Source: Pseudideonella sakaiensis
Lineage (GTDB): Bacteria; Pseudomonadota; Gammaproteobacteria; Burkholderiales; Burkholderiaceae_C
Assembly (NCBI RefSeq): GCF_001293525.1
Contig: NZ_BBYR01000059.1
Location: forward strand, 40,892-104,891
DNA: 64,000 nucleotides
Direction: 5' to 3'
Positions 53,070-64,000 of the stretch are shown in pieces. The first letter of the stretch is position 1; each line of letters begins with the position of its first letter. The notes under the pieces were generated by a model. That model was not told the origin of the DNA. It made no database searches and saw only the letters and a list, made by a program, of their open reading frames with translations. The position numbers were made by a program, and so were the translations under genes.

Positions 53070-53897
53070 ATGTCCGTCGACCCGCGCCTGCGCTCGCTCC
53101 AGATCGACCTGCCCACGCAGCCGGCCACGCTGCTGCGCCTGTCGGCGCTGCTGGCGGACGACGCGGCCGACCTGCAGGCCGCCGGGGCGCTGATCGAGGC
53201 CGACATGGCGCTGGCGGCCGCGGTGATGAAGGCGGTGAACTCCTCGCTGTACGGCCTCAGCGGCCGGGTGCAGTCGGTGCGCCAGGCGGTCACCTACCTG
53301 GGCCTGCGCGAGGTCGCGGCCATCACCTACGAGTTCGGACTGCGAGCGGTCTTCCCGGCGGCGGCCGAGCTGGAGCCGCTGTGGCGCCGCGCGTCGCTGC
53401 GCGGGCTGCTGATGGGACGCCTGGGTGAGGCGCTCGGCGTCGACCCCTGGGCCGCGCATTCCGCCGGCCTGTTCGAGGAATGCGGCAAGGCGGTGCTGTT
53501 CCGCCATTCGCCGGTGCGCTACCTGCCGCTGTTCGTCGGCGCGCAGGACGACGCCGAGCTGATCTACCTGGAGCACCGCGAGTACGGCGTCAGCCACGAC
53601 GCGCTCGGCGCCGCGCTGTGCGAGAGCTGGGGCCTGGCGATGCCGGCGGTGCAGGCGGTGCGCCACCATGTCCGGGTGCAGGCCACGCGCCAGCTGCCGG
53701 CCGGCCTGCCACGCCCGGCGATCTGCGTGCTCTCGGCGCTGGCCCAGGCGCTGATGAACGGTGCGCCGGACCTGGAGGCGGCGGCCGAGGCCCTCGCGCC
53801 GCAGGCCCAGCTCGACCCGACCCTGGTGCTGCGCGGCCTGCGCCGCGTGGCCGACCAGCTGCGCGAGGCCCAGGCCCGCGCGACGCCGGGGCGCTGA
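53070..53897 (+). CDS. HDOD domain protein
   Basis: HDOD proteins are HD-like, catalytically inactive signalling proteins found in chemotaxis, c-di-GMP and stress circuits. The 275-residue product has the typical helical HDOD core (about 10-205; LPTQPATLLRLSALLADD and MALAAAVMKAVNSSLYGL with VRQAVTYLGLREV). The start ATG 53070 is chosen; ATG 53058 would add four residues. Neither has a strong ribosome site. It stands alone, downstream of the RNA candidate, which may control it. Confidence 0.88.
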   Translation: MSVDPRLRSLQIDLPTQPATLLRLSALLADDAADLQAAGALIEADMALAAAVMKAVNSSLYGLSGRVQSVRQAVTYLGLREVAAITYEFGLRAVFPAAAELEPLWRRASLRGLLMGRLGEALGVDPWAAHSAGLFEECGKAVLFRHSPVRYLPLFVGAQDDAELIYLEHREYGVSHDALGAALCESWGLAMPAVQAVRHHVRVQATRQLPAGLPRPAICVLSALAQALMNGAPDLEAAAEALAPQAQLDPTLVLRGLRRVADQLREAQARATPGR

Positions 53898-53984
53898 GGC
53901 GCTGAGGCGCGGGCCGCCGAGGCGCGGCCGCCGGTTTCGGGCCGGCGCCCCCGCCGACAGACGGCGCGGCCCGGCCCGTGGCCG

Positions 53985-54995
53985 TCAATCCACCTTCGCG
54001 CCCGACACCTTCACCACCTCGCCCCATTTCTGCGTCTCGGCGGCGATGTACTGCGCGAACTGCGCCGGCGGCATGCCGCTGGGGATCGCGCCCTGGGCCA
54101 GCAGGCGTTCCTTCAGCGCGGGCGTGCCCATCGCCTTCAGGCTCTCCTGCTGCAGCCGCGTGACCACGTCGGCGGGGGTGCCGGCCGGCGCGAGCAGCCC
54201 GAACCAGGAGCTGGCGTCGAAGCCGGGCACCGGGCCGGCCTCGGCGATGGTCGGCAGGTCCGGCACCGCGGCGGAGCGCTGCGCGCTGGTCACCGCCAGC
54301 GCCTTCAGCTTGCCCGAGCGGATGTGCGGCAGCGCCGACGGCAGGTTGTCGAACATCAGGTCCATGGTGCCGCCGATCAGGTCCAGCAGCGCCGGGGCGG
54401 AGCCGCGGTAGGGGAAATGCACCATGAAGGTGCCCGTGCGCGCCTTGAACAGCTCGCCGGCGAGGTGGATCGAGGTGCCGTTGCCGCTGGAGGCCATGTT
54501 CAGCCGGCCGGGGTTGGCCCGGGCGTAGCGGATCAGGTCGGGCACGCTGGCGATCTTCAGCGCCTCGGCCTTGGCCGGGTTCAGCACCAGCACGTTGGGC
54601 ACGCCGGCGACCAGCGTGACCGGTGCGAAGTCCTTGATCGGGTCGTACGGCAGCTTCGGGTACAGCGACTGGTTGATGCCGTGCGTGCCGACGGTGCCCA
54701 TCAGCAGGGTGTGGCCGTCCGCCGCGGACTTGGCCACCTCGGCCGCGCCGACGTTGCCGCCGGCGCCGGGCTTGTTGTCGACGACGAAGGTCTGGCCGAA
54801 GGCGCGGCCGAGTTCCGGTGCCAGCGCGCGGGCCAGGATGTCGGTGGTGCCGCCCGCGGCGAAGGGCACGACGATGCGCACCGGCTTCGCCGGCCAGCCG
54901 GCCTGCGCGCGGGCCGGCGCGCTGCCGAGCAGGGGCCAGGCGCCGGCGGCGGCCAGCGCGAGCAGACGGCGGCGGTCGATCGGGGAAGCGGGCAT
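53985..54995 (-). CDS. Tripartite tricarboxylate transporter substrate-binding protein (Bug/TctC)
   Basis: The 336-residue protein has a signal peptide ([20 protein letters not shown], cut after ARAQA) and the Bug family start [20 protein letters not shown] with the following [21 protein letters not shown] region (shown shortened). Bug proteins bind carboxylates or other small molecules in the periplasm and are greatly expanded in Burkholderiales, usually without their own TctA/TctB genes, as here. The ligand is unknown. It is convergent with the HDOD gene and divergent from the cyclase-like gene. Confidence 0.93.
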   Translation of the reverse strand: MPASPIDRRRLLALAAAGAWPLLGSAPARAQAGWPAKPVRIVVPFAAGGTTDILARALAPELGRAFGQTFVVDNKPGAGGNVGAAEVAKSAADGHTLLMGTVGTHGINQSLYPKLPYDPIKDFAPVTLVAGVPNVLVLNPAKAEALKIASVPDLIRYARANPGRLNMASSGNGTSIHLAGELFKARTGTFMVHFPYRGSAPALLDLIGGTMDLMFDNLPSALPHIRSGKLKALAVTSAQRSAAVPDLPTIAEAGPVPGFDASSWFGLLAPAGTPADVVTRLQQESLKAMGTPALKERLLAQGAIPSGMPPAQFAQYIAAETQKWGEVVKVSGAKVD

Positions 54996-55232
54996 CGGCA
55001 GGGGTCCTCGTGGGTGTTCGGTTGGCGCGCGAAGTCTCGCGCCGCGGCGGCGGCTTGCCCAGCGGGATTGCCCGCAACGCGGCCGGGGCGGCGGGCCGCG
55101 TCAGGCTTCACGGCACTTTCGCACGTCCTCGCGCCTTGGGATGGCGCCCGGGCGCCGGCCGCGGAACAATCGCCGGGTGCGAACGCGCCGCGCCGGCGCC
55201 CCGCCCCACGTTGTCCGCCACCGGGAACCTGC

Positions 55233-56126
55233 ATGGTCGCGAACAAGCCCTCCCCGCATCGCCTGAACCGCCTGCAGGCCGCCAGCGCGCGGCTGCGCCC
55301 GCTGGCCTGGGGCGATGCGCTGAAGATCCGCGCCGAGGACGTCGCCGTGTTCGCGGCGGCGGCCGAGGTCTTCGACCACATCATCATCGTGCGCGCCACC
55401 AACGAGCGCTCGCTGCCCTATGTCGGCCAGAAGGGCTTCGTGCCCAAGCCGATCGACTGCAAGCCGAAGACGGCCGACCGCGATGCCTTCGTCGCCGAGA
55501 TGAACCTCTTCGTCGAGTGCGCCGGGCTGGTGGTGGACCCGCAGCTGATCGGCTTCGCGGCCTTCGAGGACGAGAAGAAGCGCGGCAAGGCGGCCCAGGC
55601 CTGGACCGAGTTCGTCTCCCGCCGCACCGTCGACGAGCGCCGGCGCCAGGTCTACCGGCGCCGCGGCTCCAAGGGCTTCTTCGCCGTCGACACCCAGCGC
55701 GGCAGCCGCCGCTACGGCTGCCTGATGCTGTCCAACCAGGACCAGCCGGCCGAGGATTTCTCGCTCGCGGGTGGCGGCTGGATCCAGTTCAAGCTGCAGG
55801 AGATGCGCTACATCCACGGCGACTACGACCTCTACGGCCTGATCGACGTGGACGCGATGGTCGGGCCCGGGCCGCACCGCCCGCGGGTGCTGAAGGAGCG
55901 GCTGCACGGGCAGCGCCACTACTTCAGCGAGAAGTTCCGGCAGATCCAGGCCTTCCTGAACCGCGGCATCGGCGCCGAGATGATCCAGCACGGCGCGCAG
56001 GACCACGTCGGGCACCAGAGCGACCTGCTCTACGTCTTCTACCCGACCGGCCAGTTCTACCAGCTCGACGCCAGCGCGGAGGCGATCCGCGAGATCTACC
56101 AGCTGCTGTTCCACCAGGAGGCCTGA
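55233..56126 (+). CDS. ExoY/edema-factor-like nucleotidyl cyclase homologue
   Basis: This 297-residue protein has, in correct order, the key motifs of the class II cyclases ExoY, edema factor and CyaA. These are Arg54 in IIVRATNE, Lys72-x6-Lys79 (VPKPIDCKPKTAD; compare K81/K88 of ExoY and K346/K353 of edema factor), Asp197-Tyr-Asp199 (GDYDLYGLIDVD; compare edema factor DYDLF) and His253 in MIQHGAQDH (compare NHGTEQDN). The Asn six residues after the His in edema factor is not matched. The spacing between the motifs is similar to ExoY but shorter at the end. No signal peptide or secretion signal is obvious. The natural role and whether it makes cAMP or another cyclic nucleotide are unknown. 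Genes on either side give no clue. Confidence 0.65.
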   Translation: MVANKPSPHRLNRLQAASARLRPLAWGDALKIRAEDVAVFAAAAEVFDHIIIVRATNERSLPYVGQKGFVPKPIDCKPKTADRDAFVAEMNLFVECAGLVVDPQLIGFAAFEDEKKRGKAAQAWTEFVSRRTVDERRRQVYRRRGSKGFFAVDTQRGSRRYGCLMLSNQDQPAEDFSLAGGGWIQFKLQEMRYIHGDYDLYGLIDVDAMVGPGPHRPRVLKERLHGQRHYFSEKFRQIQAFLNRGIGAEMIQHGAQDHVGHQSDLLYVFYPTGQFYQLDASAEAIREIYQLLFHQEA

Positions 56127-56184
56127 GCCGGGCCGGCCGGGCCGGCGGCCGCGCCTGACCGGCCGCCGACTCCGGGCCGCCGAC

Positions 56185-57941
<1,757 letters not shown>

Positions 57942-57945
<4 letters not shown>

Positions 57946-59024
57946 TCGAGGCCCCTCAGCTTCGGGTCGAGCGCATCGCGCAGCGCATCCGTGAACAGCG
58001 AGAAGGCGGTCACGAAGACGGCCATGAACAGCGTGGCGGCGGCGAGCTGCCACCAGTGCCCGAGGATCAGCTCGGACTGGGCCTCGGCCAGCATCGAGCC
58101 CCAGCTCACCTGGTCGACCGCGACGCCGAGCCCGAGGTAGCTGAGGATCACCTCGGCCTTGATGAAGGAGACCACGTGGATCGACAGCTGCACCAGCACC
58201 ACGTGGCTGACGTTGGGCAGGATGTGGCGGAAGATGCGCGAGGCATTGCTGGCCCCGATCGCCTCGGCCGAGCGCACGTAGTCGCGCACCGAGTGCTTCA
58301 GGAACTCGCCGCGCACCAGCCGGTAGATGCCGGTCCAGCCCGTCAGCGCCAGGATCACCACGATGCTCCAGATGCCCTTCGGCACGATCGCGTCGGCGCG
58401 GTTCAGCACCGCCGCGAAGGTGAAGATCAGCAGGATGTTCGGGATCGACGTGAAGACGTTGTAGAGCCACTCCAGCGCATCTCCGACGCGGCCGCCGTAG
58501 AAGCCGCCGAAGGCGCCGAGCACGGTGCCGAGCAGCGTGGCGGCCAGCGCCGCCAGCACGCCGACCATGATCGAGACCTCCGCGCCCTTGATCGCCTTCG
58601 CGAGCACGTCGCGCCCGAGGCGGTCGCCGCCGAAGGGCAGGGTCTCGGCGCGCGGCGTCTCCACGGTCTTGTACTTGGCGGTGGCCGCGTCCCACTCCTT
58701 GTAGCGCGGGGCCAGCGGGTCGATGTCGGAGATGTCGACGTTGGGGCCGGTGGGCACGGCGATGGCCGTGGTGTCGGCCGTCGCGGCGCGCGGGCCGACG
58801 AGGGTCGGCGGCGCGTTCGGCACGCCCACCTCCTTCTGCCAGCCGCTGGCCACCAGGCCGGCGGCCGACGCGACCACCAGCAGCACGAAGGCCAGCACGA
58901 TGCCGAGCGAGACCATGCCGACGCGGTCGCCGCGGAAGCGCTTCCAGGCCGCGCCCCAGACGCCCATCGAGGCCGCCTTGCGCGGCGCGGCGGCCGCGCC
59001 GCCGGAGGGGAGGACCGCGCTCAT
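57942..59024 (-). CDS. Peptide ABC transporter permease (DppC/YejE type)
   Basis: This 360-residue permease has an N-terminal membrane segment (about 36-58), a periplasmic stretch of about 80 residues, then five more segments. The EAA motif is AEAIGASNASRIFRHILPN. The long loop after the first segment, with DRLGRDVLAKAIKGAEVS, fits YejE-like permeases more than DppC. It overlaps both neighbouring genes by four bases. Confidence 0.93.
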
Positions 59025-59959
59025 TTCAGCACCACCCGCGGGTCGACCAGCTTGTACAGCACGTCGGTCAGCAGGTTGACGAACATCGTCAGCACCGCCA
59101 GGTAGATCGTGACCGCCTGGATCACCGGGTAGTCGCTGCGGTTGACCGCCAGCAGCACCTCGCGGCCCAGGCCGGGGATCGAGAAGAAGACCTCGATCAG
59201 GAAGGAGCCGACGAAGATGCCGGGCAGCTGCACCGCGACGTTGGTCAGGATCGGGATCATCGCGTTGCGCAGCACGTGCTTGAGCAGGATGGTCTTCTCG
59301 GTCAGGCCCTTCGCGCGCGCGGTGCGCACGTAGTCCTGGCCGATCTCGTCGAGGAAGAAGCTGCGGTACAGCCGCGTCTGCGGCGCCAGCGCCACCGCGG
59401 TGACCACCAGCACCGGCAGCACCGAGTAGGTCGTCAGGTTGGTCCAGAAGCTGTTGCTCCAGCCCTGCACCGGGAACCAGCCGAGCTGGAACGCGAACAG
59501 GTACTGCGCGACGATCACGTAGACCAGCAGCGAGATCGACAGCGCGACGGTGCTGACCACCATGATGCTGCGGTCGGTCAGCGAGCCGCGCTTGTAGGCG
59601 ACCAGCAGCGCCAGCGGGATCGCCAGCACCACCTCGAGCACCAGGATCGGCACCATCACCGTCAGCGTGGCGGGCAGGCGCGTCGCGAAGAGGTTGCTGA
59701 CCGCCTCGTTGGTGGCCCAGCTGCGGCCCCAGTCGAAGGTGACGATCTGCTTGAGGAAGATGAGCAGCTGTTCCCAGACCGGCCGGTTCAGCCCGAGCTG
59801 GTCGCGGATCGCCTCGATCTGCTGCGGCGAGGCGTTCAGGCCACCGAGGATTTCCGCGGGATCGCCGCCGAAGTACTTGAACAGAAAGAACACCAGCAGC
59901 ACGACGCCGAGCAGCGTCGGAATCATTTGCCACAGGCGCCGTATCAGGTAGGCGGCCAT
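59021..59959 (-). CDS. Peptide ABC transporter permease (DppB/YejB type)
   Basis: The 312-residue protein begins with the typical DppB start MAAYLIRRLWQMIPTLLGVV and has six membrane segments. The EAA motif is RTARAKGLTEKTILLKHVLR. It is the first gene of the minus-strand transporter operon. With the fused ATPase and the binding proteins on the other strand it makes a full importer of oligopeptides or similar solutes. Confidence 0.94.
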   Translation of the reverse strand: MAAYLIRRLWQMIPTLLGVVLLVFFLFKYFGGDPAEILGGLNASPQQIEAIRDQLGLNRPVWEQLLIFLKQIVTFDWGRSWATNEAVSNLFATRLPATLTVMVPILVLEVVLAIPLALLVAYKRGSLTDRSIMVVSTVALSISLLVYVIVAQYLFAFQLGWFPVQGWSNSFWTNLTTYSVLPVLVVTAVALAPQTRLYRSFFLDEIGQDYVRTARAKGLTEKTILLKHVLRNAMIPILTNVAVQLPGIFVGSFLIEVFFSIPGLGREVLLAVNRSDYPVIQAVTIYLAVLTMFVNLLTDVLYKLVDPRVVLK

Positions 59960-60266
59960 CGATGCAAGGCTCTCCAGAGGGTGGTTCGGTGAGGCGGACG
60001 GCCCGCTCGTGACGGGCCGCGGCAGCGCCGGGCAGGGCGCCGGTCCGCCGTTCGCAAGGCCGGGAGTCTAAGTGGTCGAGGGCTCCGGGTTCTCCCCAGG
60101 GGACGGGCCTTGCCGGCGGCGCGGCGCAAGCAATCACCATGCCCTCGCGGCCGCCGCGTGCCCGGCTCTGCCTCTAGACTTCGGCCCTCATCGATGCCGT
60201 GCCCTTCCGGCGGCCCCACCGGCGCCGCGCCGCGGCGGCATCCCCTTCCCACGAGGAGTCGATCCG
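59960..60266. promoter_or_regulatory. Divergent control region of the peptide transporter
   Basis: This 307-base gap separates the minus-strand permease operon from the plus-strand binding-protein genes and must hold promoters for both. TCTAGA at about 60173 may be part of a -10 box for the plus strand. I see no clear inverted repeat, and no protein-like reading frame. Confidence 0.4.
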
Positions 60267-62108
60267 ATGTCTGTCGTTCCCGCGCGCCGTGCCTGGCTCG
60301 GCGCCGTGCTGCTCGGTGCGAGCGCGGCCGCCGTCGCGCCGCTGGCGGCCCAGCCGGCCGCCGCGCCGGCGCCCAAGGTGCTGCGCTATGCCTTCCAGAT
60401 CGCCGAGACGGGCTTCGACCCGGCCCAGCTCTCCGACCTCTACTCGCGCACGCTGACCGAGGGCATCTTCGAGGGCCTGCTCGCCTTCGATTTCCTGGCG
60501 CGCCCGTTCAAGGTGCGGCCGCTGGTGGCCGAGGCGCTGCCGGAGGTCTCGGACGACTACCGCCGCTTCACCTTCCGCATCAAGCCGGGCATCCACTTCG
60601 CCGACGACCCGGCCTTCAAGGGCCGCAAACGCGAGTTGACCGCGCAGGACTTCGTCTACGCGATCAAGCGCCATTACGACCCGCGCTGGAACAGCCCCAA
60701 CCTCTACCGCCTCGAGAACGCCAAGCTGCTCGGCCTGAGCGAGCTGCGCAAGAAGGCGATGGACGCGAAGCAGCCCTTCCCCTACGACACCGAGGTCGAG
60801 GGCGTGAAGGCGCTGGACCGCTACACGCTGCAGTTCAACCTCGGCGAGCCCTCGCCGCGCTTCCCGCTGGAGCAGCTGACCGACAGCTCGGTGTTCGGCG
60901 CGGTGGCGCGCGAGGTCGTCGAGTTCTACGGCGACAAGATCATGGAGCACCCGGTGGGCACCGGGCCGTTCCGGCTCGGCGAGTGGCGGCGCAGCTCGCG
61001 CATCGTGCTGGAACGCAACCCCGGCTACCGCGAGGTGCTGTACGACGCGGAGGCGCCGGCCGACGACCCGAAGTCGCAGGCCATCGCCGCGCGCTTCAAG
61101 GGCCGCCGGCTGCCGATGGTCGACCGCGTGGAGGTGGCCATCATCGAGGAGACCCAGCCGCGCTGGCTGAGCTTCCTGAACGGGCAGAGCGATTTCCTCG
61201 AGCGGCTGCCGAACGAGTTCGCCGACGTCGCGATCCCGAACAACGAGCTGGCGCCCAACCTCGCGAAGCGCGGCATCCACATGGACCGCGCGCCGCTGGT
61301 CGACGCCACGCTGGCCTCGCTGTTCAACCAGGACAACCCGGTGGTCGGCGGCTACACGCCGGAGAAGGTGGCGCTGCGCCGCGCGATCAGCCTGGCCTAC
61401 AACAGCGCCGAGGAGATCCGCCTCGTGCGCAAGAACCAGGCGGTGCCCGCGCAGGCGGCGATCGCGCCGCTGACCTTCGGCTACAACCCGGCCTTCAAGT
61501 CGGAGATGAGCGACTACGACCCGGCCCGGGCGAAGGCGCTGCTGGACCTCTATGGCTACGTCGACCGCGACGGCGACGGCTGGCGCGAGCAGCCCGACGG
61601 CTCGCCGCTGCTGCTGGAGTACGCCACCCAGCCCGACCAGCTCAGCCGCCAGCTGGTCGAGCTGTGGGACAAGGGCATGAAGCAGATCGGCATCCGCATG
61701 GTCTTCAAGACCGCGAAGTGGCCGGAGAACCTGAAGGCCTCGCGCGCCGGCAAGCTGATGATGTGGGGTGTCGCCTGGAGCGCCGGCGCGCCCGACGGCG
61801 ACACCTTCCTCGCGCTCGGCTACGGCCCCAACAAGGGCGGCGCCAACCACTCGCGCTTCGACCTGCCGGCCTTCAATGCGCTCTACATCAAGCAGAACAA
61901 GATGCCCGACGGGCCGGAGCGCCAGAAGGTGATGGAGGAGGCGAGCCGGCTGATGGTGGCCTACGTGCCCTACAAGATCAGCGCGCACCGCATCGCCACC
62001 GACCTGATGCACCCCTGGGTCGTCGGCTACCGGCGCAACCCCTTCGTGCGCGGCTTCTGGAAGTACGTCGACGTCGACACCGAGGTGCAGCGGAAGTCCC
62101 GCTCGTGA
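60267..62108 (+). CDS. Peptide ABC transporter substrate-binding protein (SBP family 5), copy 1
   Basis: The 613-residue protein has a signal peptide (RRAWLGAVLLGASAAAVAPL, cut near AAQPA) and the family 5 fold: EGIFEGLLAFD near the N-terminus, DDYRRFTFRIKPGIHFADDP, and MEHPVGTGPFRLGEW. It delivers oligopeptides or other solutes to the divergent permease pair. GAGGAG lies before ATG 60267. It overlaps the second copy by GTGA and shares long identical motifs with it, so the two arose by tandem duplication. Confidence 0.93.
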   Translation: MSVVPARRAWLGAVLLGASAAAVAPLAAQPAAAPAPKVLRYAFQIAETGFDPAQLSDLYSRTLTEGIFEGLLAFDFLARPFKVRPLVAEALPEVSDDYRRFTFRIKPGIHFADDPAFKGRKRELTAQDFVYAIKRHYDPRWNSPNLYRLENAKLLGLSELRKKAMDAKQPFPYDTEVEGVKALDRYTLQFNLGEPSPRFPLEQLTDSSVFGAVAREVVEFYGDKIMEHPVGTGPFRLGEWRRSSRIVLERNPGYREVLYDAEAPADDPKSQAIAARFKGRRLPMVDRVEVAIIEETQPRWLSFLNGQSDFLERLPNEFADVAIPNNELAPNLAKRGIHMDRAPLVDATLASLFNQDNPVVGGYTPEKVALRRAISLAYNSAEEIRLVRKNQAVPAQAAIAPLTFGYNPAFKSEMSDYDPARAKALLDLYGYVDRDGDGWREQPDGSPLLLEYATQPDQLSRQLVELWDKGMKQIGIRMVFKTAKWPENLKASRAGKLMMWGVAWSAGAPDGDTFLALGYGPNKGGANHSRFDLPAFNALYIKQNKMPDGPERQKVMEEASRLMVAYVPYKISAHRIATDLMHPWVVGYRRNPFVRGFWKYVDVDTEVQRKSRS

Positions 62109-63985
62109 GTGCCGCAGGCGCCCCGCCGGCCGAGGCGCCGCTGCCGCGCCGGCGGCTGCTCGCGTCGCTCGGCGCGCTGCCGCTGTCCGCGCTGCCGCTG
62201 GGCCTCGCCGGGGCGCCTGCCGCCGCGGCGGCGTCCGAGGGCCCGGCTGCCGGCACGCGCGTGCTGCGCTACGCCTTCCGCACCGCCGAGACGGGTTTCG
62301 ACCCGGCCCAGATCAGCGACCTGTACTCGCGCACCGTCACCGCGCACGTCTTCGACGGCCTGTACAAGTACGACCACCTGGCCCGGCCCTACCGGATCAA
62401 GCCGAACGTCGCCGTCGGCGAGCCCGAGATCGCCGACGACTTCCGCCGCTGGACCGTGCGGCTGCAGCCCGGCATCGTGTTCGCCGACGACCCGGTGTTC
62501 CGCGGCCGGCCGCGCGAGCTGGTGGCGCAGGACTTCGTCTACGCCTTCAAGCGCTTCTTCGACCCGGTCAACAAGAGCCCCAGCGTCAGCAACTTCCTCG
62601 ACCAGGGCGTGCTCGGCATCGAGGCGCTGCGCGAGAAGGCGCTGCGCGACAAGACGCCCTTCGACTACGACACCGAGATCGAGGGCATCCGCGCGCTGGA
62701 CCGCCACACGCTGCAGTTCCGGCTGGCCCAGCCGCGGCCGCGCTTCCTGATGTTCCTGGCCGAGGGCAACCTGTTCGGCGCGGTCGCGCGCGAGGTGGTC
62801 GAGGCCTACGGCGACAAGATCATGGAGCACCCGGTGGGCACCGGCCCGTTCCGGCTCGCCGAGTGGCGGCGCAGCTCGCGCATCGTGCTGGAACGCAACC
62901 CGAACTTCCGCGAGCTGCGCTACGACGCCGAGCCCAACCCCGACGATGCCGAGGGGCAGGCGATCGCGGCGCGGCTGCGCGGGCGCCGGCTGCCGATGCT
63001 GGACCGCGTCGAGATCGCGATCATCGAGGAGAGCCAGCCGCGCTGGCTGTCCTTCCTGAACGCGCAGTTCGACCTCGCCTACGACGTGCCGCTGGAGTTC
63101 GCGCAGAGCGTGGTGCCGAACGGCCGGCTGGCGCCGAACCTGGCGCGGCGCGGCATCGGGCTGCACCGCATCCTGAACCCCGACCGCACGCTGTACTACT
63201 TCAACATGGAGGACCCGCTGGTCGGCGGCTACGGCGCGGAGAAGGTGGCGCTGCGCCGCGCCATCAGCCTGGCCACCGACGTGCAGCGCGAGATCACCAC
63301 GGTGCGCCGCGGCCAGGCGGTGCCGGCGCAGTCGGTGGTGGCGCCGGGCGGCTGGGGCTACGACCCGGCCTACAAGAGCCCGAACAGCGACTACGACCCG
63401 GCGCGCGCGAAGGCCCTGCTCGACACCTATGGCTACGTCGACCGCGACGGCGACGGCTGGCGCGAGCAGCCGGACGGCTCGCCGCTGGTGCTGCAGTACG
63501 CGAGCCAGCCCGACGCGCTCTCGCGCTCCTTCGACGAGATCTGGAAGAAGAACATGGACGCGGTGGGCCTGCGGCTGCAGATCCGCGCCGGCCAGTGGCC
63601 CGAGCAGCTCAAGGCGGCGCGCGCCGGCCAGCTGATGATCTGGCAGCTGGGCTACACCGCGTCGACGCCGGACGTGCAGCCCGGGCTCGAGATCCTCTAC
63701 GGGCCCGCCGCGGGCGGGCAGAACCTGCCGCGCTTCCGGCACCCGCGCTACGACGCGCTGTACGACCGCATGCGGGCGCTGCCCGACGGCCCGGAGCGCC
63801 TGGCGCTGCTGCGCGAGGCGCAGAAGATCGTCGCTGCCTACGTGCCGCAGAAGTACAACGTGCACCGCATCGTCAACGACCTCACCCAGCCCTGGGTGAT
63901 CGGCTACCGCCGGCCGCTGTTCGGCAACCAGTTCTGGCAGTACGTCGACGTGGACCCGGCGCGCCGCGCCGCGGCTGCGGGCTGA
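62105..63985 (+). CDS. Peptide ABC transporter substrate-binding protein (SBP family 5), copy 2
   Basis: This 626-residue paralogue starts at GTG 62105, overlapping copy 1 by four bases, and has its own signal peptide (RRRLLASLGALPLSALPLGL). It has the same motifs as copy 1 (FDPAQISDLYSRT, MEHPVGTGPFRLAEW, SSRIVLERNPNFREL) but differs in the likely ligand-pocket parts, so the two may bind different substrates. It probably feeds the same permease. Near the window end a GTG at 63993 could start another gene, but only eight bases of it are visible. Confidence 0.93.
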   Translation: MSAAGAPPAEAPLPRRRLLASLGALPLSALPLGLAGAPAAAAASEGPAAGTRVLRYAFRTAETGFDPAQISDLYSRTVTAHVFDGLYKYDHLARPYRIKPNVAVGEPEIADDFRRWTVRLQPGIVFADDPVFRGRPRELVAQDFVYAFKRFFDPVNKSPSVSNFLDQGVLGIEALREKALRDKTPFDYDTEIEGIRALDRHTLQFRLAQPRPRFLMFLAEGNLFGAVAREVVEAYGDKIMEHPVGTGPFRLAEWRRSSRIVLERNPNFRELRYDAEPNPDDAEGQAIAARLRGRRLPMLDRVEIAIIEESQPRWLSFLNAQFDLAYDVPLEFAQSVVPNGRLAPNLARRGIGLHRILNPDRTLYYFNMEDPLVGGYGAEKVALRRAISLATDVQREITTVRRGQAVPAQSVVAPGGWGYDPAYKSPNSDYDPARAKALLDTYGYVDRDGDGWREQPDGSPLVLQYASQPDALSRSFDEIWKKNMDAVGLRLQIRAGQWPEQLKAARAGQLMIWQLGYTASTPDVQPGLEILYGPAAGGQNLPRFRHPRYDALYDRMRALPDGPERLALLREAQKIVAAYVPQKYNVHRIVNDLTQPWVIGYRRPLFGNQFWQYVDVDPARRAAAAG

Positions 63986-64000
63986 AGAAGCTGTGAACGA

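Noticed and set aside
63993..64000. Start of a further gene at the window end
   Set aside because: GTG after GAAGAAG is suggestive, but only eight bases are visible.

Overview
This window is chromosomal DNA from a high-GC betaproteobacterium, most likely order Burkholderiales (Rubrivivax/Leptothrix/Methylibium-like). The evidence is the replication-origin order gyrB-dnaN-dnaA-rpmH-rnpA-yidD-yidC-mnmE, the Bug/TctC-type binding protein, the CysB-linked sulfate operon, very GC-rich coding DNA, and many ATGA/GTGA 4-nt gene overlaps. The assignment rests on gene content only.

Layout. 1-1654: end of an unidentified gene, a cluster of TGTCGAT heptamers, a small hypothetical gene and a ribbon-helix-helix protein. 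1655-9954: a compact type I restriction-modification island with overlapping genes hsdR (broken by a frameshift), a PDDEXK/DUF1016 nuclease, hsdS, a PrrC/RloC-like ATPase with a probable anticodon-nuclease triad, and hsdM. The centre of this island is clearly AT-rich compared with its surroundings. 10066-19946: the origin region, with gyrB, dnaN and dnaA on the minus strand, and the rpmH-rnpA-yidD-yidC-mnmE operon divergent on the plus strand. A perfect DnaA box lies in the dnaA/rpmH gap, and a second box sits in a large dyad inside an rnpA insertion.

20166-34477: a HTH antitoxin/PIN toxin pair, a Tat-exported metallo-beta-lactamase-fold hydrolase, an MFS carrier, a cyclic-nucleotide-binding protein, a KefB/KefC-type antiporter, the Kdo/LPS genes kdsD-kdsC-lptC, a short-chain dehydrogenase, a glycine-rich RRM protein, a MarC protein, a GMC oxidoreductase and a sulfate-binding protein. 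34543-47068 is a minus-strand signalling block. It holds a hybrid histidine kinase coupled to a periplasmic binding protein, a tricorn-type protease, a LytTR regulator with one intact and one degenerate LytS-type kinase, a TonB-like periplasmic protein and a thioredoxin-like protein.

47155-63985: an MFS carrier, cysT-cysW-cysA and a cysB-type regulator behind nested dyads. Next comes a likely small structured RNA ending in a textbook terminator, then a HDOD protein, a TctC-type binding protein, an ExoY/edema-factor-like nucleotidyl cyclase homologue, and a peptide ABC system. That system has a fused double ATPase and two permeases on minus, divergent from two tandemly duplicated binding proteins on plus.

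The most notable loci are the prr-like arrangement at 4720-9954, the cyclase homologue at 55233-56126, the kinase/pseudokinase/LytTR trio at 42749-45911, the unassigned RNA at about 52789-52968, and the DnaA-box dyad inside rnpA.
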